A DNA stretch of 64,000 bases from Rhodocollybia butyracea (taxonomy: Eukaryota; Basidiomycota; Agaricomycetes; Agaricales; Omphalotaceae): positions 25,000 to 88,999 of the forward strand of contig JADNRY010000254.1 of the NCBI GenBank assembly GCA_015501585.1, in the 5' to 3' direction. Positions 59,600-64,000 of the stretch are shown one piece after another. Under the pieces are notes generated by a model. That model was not told the DNA's origin, ran no database searches, and saw only the letters and a program-made list of their open reading frames with translations. A program made the position numbers and the translations under genes. Numbering within the stretch: the stretch's first letter is position 1; every line of letters starts with the position of its first letter.

Positions 59600-60512
59600 C
59601 TTTTAACCGGCTAGCCAACTGAGGACAGTTGAGATTTTAGTTAGGGGGAGGGATAACCAGTATAGGCGAATATTTAGAGGAATGTTACAATAATTTTGCG
59701 AATTTATAGACTTATGATTGGCCACAGAGAAATTACGACGTAGGAACGACGGAATAACTCTAAAAACACGACTAGCTGACGACTCCCAAAGAAGGGAAGA
59801 TTAATACAGCATAAAAGTAGTCGGCTAGCCGTATCAGAATAGCCTAAATTTGTCAAAATCAAAAAATCAGGGCATTTCCCGACTAAGCTAGCCAACTAGC
59901 TTGGCTAAGTCTGACCATCGTCGACTCAGCTAGCTCACGCACTTAGTTCAGTCTTGTGGACTGTAAGCCCCTCTCAGTTTAAAAATTTTAAATCTATCAC
60001 AACTAATAAAGGCTTACACCTTGACTTAGGATAGTTTAATTTATTAATCATAAACTTATTATGCCTAGGACAAGGCTAGCGCTTTGACTTGGGATATATC
60101 TTACTATAACTAAGCTTAAAGCTCTCAGAAAACTTAAAGTCACACAAATAAGAATATATACAAGGTGACCTGAAGGTCTTTTGATTGAGCAAAAGTAACT
60201 ATATACATACGAGTACTTTAAGTTTGCTCTACTTAAAGTACTACTGAAAGTTTGAGAGTCTCATAAAGAGACGATGAGATACTACCCCCTCGGTTGGGGG
60301 AGACAGAATTTTAAAAATCTACTCTAGAGGGATCTGTAAACCTAAAGAGAGTAAGAAAAAGCCCGATTGGGCACACGGCGAGATAAAGAAAACAAAAATT
60401 TTAAAGTCCGTAGACTATAACGCAAGATGGGGCCCGCCACCAGTGAAATGGTAATCTTGGCAGGGATAACTGCTGCAACCTTTCACTGAGAACCCTCCGC
60501 CCCGTCCGGTAC
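59600..60512. other. Intergenic between antisense genes; LTR-border-like segment
   Basis: 59603-59690 resembles 63648-63735, sharing CTAGCCRA, TTAGTTAGGGGGA and TAGGCG..TATTT, i.e. the polypurine-like tract and the start of the LTR-like end. GCTAGC occurs at about 59609, 59824, 59888, 59930 and 60078. No ORF of note. Confidence 0.5.
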
Positions 60513-63348
60513 TCAATCCGCGGCGCCAGGAGCTACGGAGTCAATGACCATTGCTGAGGACTCCACGGGAGCTGCTACAGTGCTAGCAGAGGGAGTCTCG
60601 GAAGGGGGAACCGGAGTCGCCGAGCAAGCCTTGTCAACGACTGATGCATAGGTGATGCTCTCGAGGAACGTCCGGAACTCCTCCTCAGTGTCCCAAGCGA
60701 TAGGCAACTGCCAACCCAACAAGCTACACAAAAAGGAAAACTCTGGAAGAGTAATCCTTTTATCAGGCTGAAGAGGCACCATAGATCGAGGAAGACCAAA
60801 AGGGTCAGAACAACACTTGACGAGTTCGACGGACTCCACGGCGAAAGCTTCGTTGAGATGGTCCAAGGTCTTGAAGGTCTCGTTGAGAATGACCATGGAC
60901 TGGTCGTAAGCAACATGAAGGCCAGACATGACCCGCAGTTGACATTGGAGGTCTATAAAATCATTGTAAATAACTTTAAAAAGAGGTTTAAAATAAAAAA
61001 AGACTTACTATCAGGAGCAGTCTTCCCAGCTTCATAGATGCGATTCAAGTGCCTGAGTAGCTCGGGTAACTCCATAGAGTCGGGACAGGACTGGTGCCCG
61101 GTACCACAATGCTTGCACGTGCACCGAACTTGAGCTTACCCAACGGAGTCTTCGCGTACTCACACAAGTCGGGAATGTCCCGGATATTACAAACCAAACA
61201 TTCGATCTCTTGAGGACAATCGCCCAGCTTAAGAGATCATTAATATTGAAGGAGACAGAAGACGAAAGAAGGAGACTTACCGGTTGCATTCCCCGGTTAT
61301 ACCCATCATATCGGACATTGTGTACACCGTATCACCTTGTTGAAGGAGTATAGTCTGGCCAAGCTTCTGCATTGAGGGGTCTGGGGCCCAGCTTGGGCCG
61401 TCCTTGAACACGACGTTTGCCTCCTAAAATAAACATTAGAATAAGAATAGTAGGAAGAAACTACAAAAACATACCTGCTTCAAGTTCTTGTGATTCTCGC
61501 GTAGGAAGGGCATCGCAAATCGAGGGAACACCAGTAAAACCAGGACCGCTCAAAGCTGATGATAACCTTGCGGTAGTGGTCAGGATCCACGCGCTCCCCG
61601 TCGTTGGCCTCATCTATTTGGTTGAAATCAACCAGCTCGCGGAACATACGGTCCAACAGAGCGTGGTTGGGAACGTCATGCTGAGAAATGAGAACAACCT
61701 CGCGGTCGGGATTGACTAACAAACGGGGGTATTGCGAAAGCCCCATATGCTTAGTCAAGGATCTGCTAGCTTGACCCGAGGACTTAGAAGTACTGGCTGG
61801 CTTAGCAGCGACGGTTGGGACTTCAATGGTTAACTCATCCTCCTCAGACTCGGGAGGAGTGAACTATAGAATTGTAAACTTAATTAGGAAGAAGAACATG
61901 ATGAGCTAGCCACGTACCAAGTCTTCTGCATCACCGACAGGGACTCTACCTTCCAACTTAACGGTAATCTTAGGTTTGGGGCGCGGTACTGGGAGCAACA
62001 ACGAAGACTTGGGCTTCTTGGACGGAGCAGACTTCTTCGAGCTCTTGGCGGCCTTCTGTCCCGAGAACGGCGAGTTCGTCGTGAGGGAACGAAAGGACGG
62101 TCCTTCATATCCTAAAATATGTATATTAGCTTAAATCCTAAAGAAAAGTGGAGGAAAAAGGAATGTACCTGCGAACAAAGACATTTACTCGGAGGCTCTT
62201 CCTCGAGCTCGTCCTCGTCACTTCCCTCCTCCTTGTCCAGCTCATGTGTGGAAGGAGCTTTCTCCAGCACAAGCGCGGAAGAAAGCAAGCGCTTTCGAGG
62301 AATCACCACCTGCGGGACCACAGAAGGGACTGATGACACTGAGGATTTGACCTTGCCAGAAGAAGAAGGAACCGCCAATAAGGCGTCCATCTCATCCTGG
62401 AATGACGGAACCGCAGGAGTCAGCAGAGCACTTTGCTGATCAACAAACTTGTCTTCCTCCTGAGCGGCGGCTAAAGCCTCAGCGCGGGCCACGAGCCAGG
62501 CCGACTCACGGCAAGCAGTATCGAAAGGAATAGTGAGACAGAAATTAGGCATAATACGATGTTGTTTGGCAGCGGTCTGAAGACCCAGTCAGCGAGATGT
62601 CTTAAAATTATAAGACAAGAAATATGTACCAAGATTTTGTCTACGTCATCCTCTGGAAGAAACCAGGGAGGAGTAGCAGCCTTGGGAGAAATGGTGGAAG
62701 AAGCGCGTTGACAAAAAGCAACCAGACACTCGACAACCAAGGATCCGGTTTGTCGACGAATGTATTGTTGGCTAAGGAACCCCTGTGAGTCAAAGCCTCG
62801 GAATCAGAAAATGCGTGAAAATATATCATAGAAATTTAAAGAAACGCACCAGGAGGATTTTCAACAAGGATAGGCCCAACCTTATAAGTGACGAGAAATC
62901 TTGCGTTTGGAATTTTGAATGGTCATCTTGACCTTGGCTAAGACGGCGCCCAAACTCGACTGAACGACGCGAGTGGCAGTCCAGATCATACGCGCGGATA
63001 CGCCGGGATGAATAGTCAGGGAGGAGTTGAGTGCACCAAAGCATATATAAAGAAGAACGAGTCCTCCTGTGAACACCAGGGTTTTCGAACTTAGCCTTGA
63101 GTGGCTCAACGAGCTCGAAAAATGATGGTTTGCTTGACGGAAAGTCGCCGAGCTCCTTCAGGGACGTCTCCAAGCTGGTAATATGGCTATATTTGTTAAG
63201 GAGCGACTTGTCGTAGAGCGAAGGATGAAGACCGAGTTGAGTCCATGGCAGGGGAAAGAAAGAGAATGAAGGCAAGTTGAAATTTTCAACACACCTTATA
63301 AATCACCCTCGAGCGGTGACCATCGTAAAGCTTGGTTGCGATAAACAT
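60513..63348 (-). CDS. Antisense cargo gene 1, Cys/His-rich, unknown function
   Basis: Probable ATG at 63348 (MFIATKLYDGHRSRVIYK), then exons 63295-62850, 62782-62630, 62576-62169, 62111-61918, 61863-61475, 61423-61281, 61227-61164, 61128-61009 and 60952-60513; splice sites are consensus GT-AG. Recognisable segments: LGLHPSLYDKSLLNKYSHIT, VHRRTRSSLYMLWCTQLLPD, GSLVVECLVAFCQRASSTIS, ESAWLVARAEALAAAQEED and a Lys/Ser/Pro-rich region. After splicing exons 7-8 there is a cluster CPQEIECLVCNIRDIPD then CTCKHCGTGHQSC, i.e. C-x5-C-x2-C...C-x-C-x2-C-x3-H-x2-C, possibly zinc binding. The last exon has HVAYDQSMVILNETFKTLDH. Apparent frame breaks near 63290, 62885 and 61530 suggest early decay. Resembles expanded agaricomycete hypothetical proteins, from memory. 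Confidence 0.55.
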
Positions 63349-63720
63349 TTGTAATTCTATCACATAGGTGAAAAGAGGAATCACAAAGTACAAGTTGAGA
63401 AGCTTTAATCACTATAATACGTTATGTTATTTAAATCAAGATCTCACGGTTTGATCTGATTCGGGAGTGTAAGCGCTCGGCGGAAATAACCGAGAGCTCA
63501 CTAAAAGTTAGACGCTGGGAACTTACTGAGTGACTTAAGCGCCGAATAACGCAAAGTTGGACTTAGAAAAGTTTCGGATGCCCGCAGTGGGCTAGCTTAT
63601 TCAAAGTACCAATTGCCACAATAAAAGGGATTGCTAGCCAGTCAAGCCCAACTAGCCGAATGACCGGGGACGGTCAGATCTTTAGTTAGGGGGAATAATA
63701 CGCAATTTTCCGCCTAGGCG
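63349..63720. other. Region between antisense gene 1 and LTR-like end
   Basis: Probable promoter side of antisense gene 1. Contains TTAGTTAGGGGGAATAATA at 63682-63700, a polypurine-tract-like run for the sense element 20-30 bp before 63721, and GCTAGC at about 63589 and 63632. Confidence 0.45.
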
Positions 63721-64000
63721 TGTATTTGTACTTTTTGACTAACTGTACAACATATACAATGCAATAGAGAACTATACGGAGCCCAAGTGTGATATTGTAG
63801 CAAAGCTTAGTATCTTAACAATAATACTTAGCTAGCCGTTACGAACGCCTACAAGCGTAGTCGGAAGCCAAGCTAGCGGGATACTTGAGGTGCCCAGAAA
63901 CGTTAACACTAGGCTAGTCGACCTAGTTCTACTCAGGAGTTACCATGCTCACAAAAGGGACGTCTCAAAGTGGGATAAGAGCTAGCGGACGCACCACCCG
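63721..64000 (+). repeat. LTR-like end of the large gypsy element, truncated by window
   Basis: Starts TGTATTTGTACTTTTTGAC and matches the inverse of 24112-24404 up to the window edge. Carries three GCTAGC motifs. The exact LTR start could lie slightly upstream (about 63701); the 3' end is outside the window. Confidence 0.55.

Larger units (their letters stand above)
50405..64000 (+). mobile_element. Large Ty3/gypsy element with antisense cargo genes (runs off window)
   Basis: Sense gag-pol covers 50405-57363 in gypsy order (gag, protease, RT, RNase H, integrase). Two convergent antisense genes follow (59599-57710 and 63348-60513), then an LTR-like end from 63721. That end matches an LTR fragment elsewhere (24112-24404), supporting repeat status. 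GCTAGC is frequent over the whole interval including the LTR, arguing for a single unit. The 5' LTR is not seen; a tandem foldback repeat lies just upstream of gag. Alternative: a gypsy element ending near 57.4 kb next to a separate repeated gene pair. Confidence 0.55.

Noticed and set aside
61032..61289. Long minus-strand frame covering exon 7 of antisense gene 1
   Set aside because: It reads through two introns; consensus splice sites give the Cys/His cluster in another frame.
1..64000. CRISPR arrays, bacterial operons, rRNA
   Set aside because: No regular spacer arrays, Shine-Dalgarno-led ORFs or rRNA motifs; introns and element types are fungal.

Overview
The window looks like nuclear DNA of a mushroom-forming basidiomycete (Agaricomycetes). 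Genes are broken by 44-80 bp GT-AG introns (a few GC-AG). The host-type genes belong to families expanded in that class: a NACHT-ankyrin NLR, a seven-helix membrane protein, a small SAM methyltransferase and an aryl-alcohol-type aldo/keto reductase. Most of the rest is transposon-derived. I cannot name a genus from the sequence.

Layout. 1-8300: a unit ending in a NACHT protein with 20 ankyrin repeats (one frameshift). 8809-13766: a tyrosine-recombinase (Ngaro/DIRS-type) retrotransposon. 13949-14990: a truncated hypothetical gene. 15042-16601: a hAT-like non-autonomous element with an 8-bp target duplication. 17368-21545: a second, diverged copy of the 1-6100 unit, whose NACHT gene has lost its ankyrins. 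21546-26421: repeats, a CCTAGG-rich foldback element and an LTR fragment. 26422-30468: two apparently intact genes (7-TM protein, methyltransferase). 32213-33528: an aldo/keto reductase pseudogene. 33640-40577: a DUF6729-like gene split by a Ty1/copia element (34427-39790) with almost identical LTRs and a CAATC target duplication. 41278-41894: a solo LTR. 42118-50383: minisatellites, five MITE-type insertions and a gag-only gypsy remnant. 50405-64000: a Ty3/gypsy gag-pol followed by two convergent, intron-rich antisense genes and an LTR-like end.

The most unusual region is 50405-64000. The sense strand has a decayed gag-pol; the antisense strand has two nine-exon genes with Cys clusters. The palindrome GCTAGC occurs about 35 times by hand count across pol, the antisense genes, the intergenic DNA and the LTR, against about 8 times in the remaining 50 kb. 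This suggests one large retrotransposon with antisense cargo and an element-specific motif. In the second antisense gene, three consecutive introns share a core around the branch point and are separated by two 12-nt micro-exons.

All family names come from motif recognition by eye; no database search was run.
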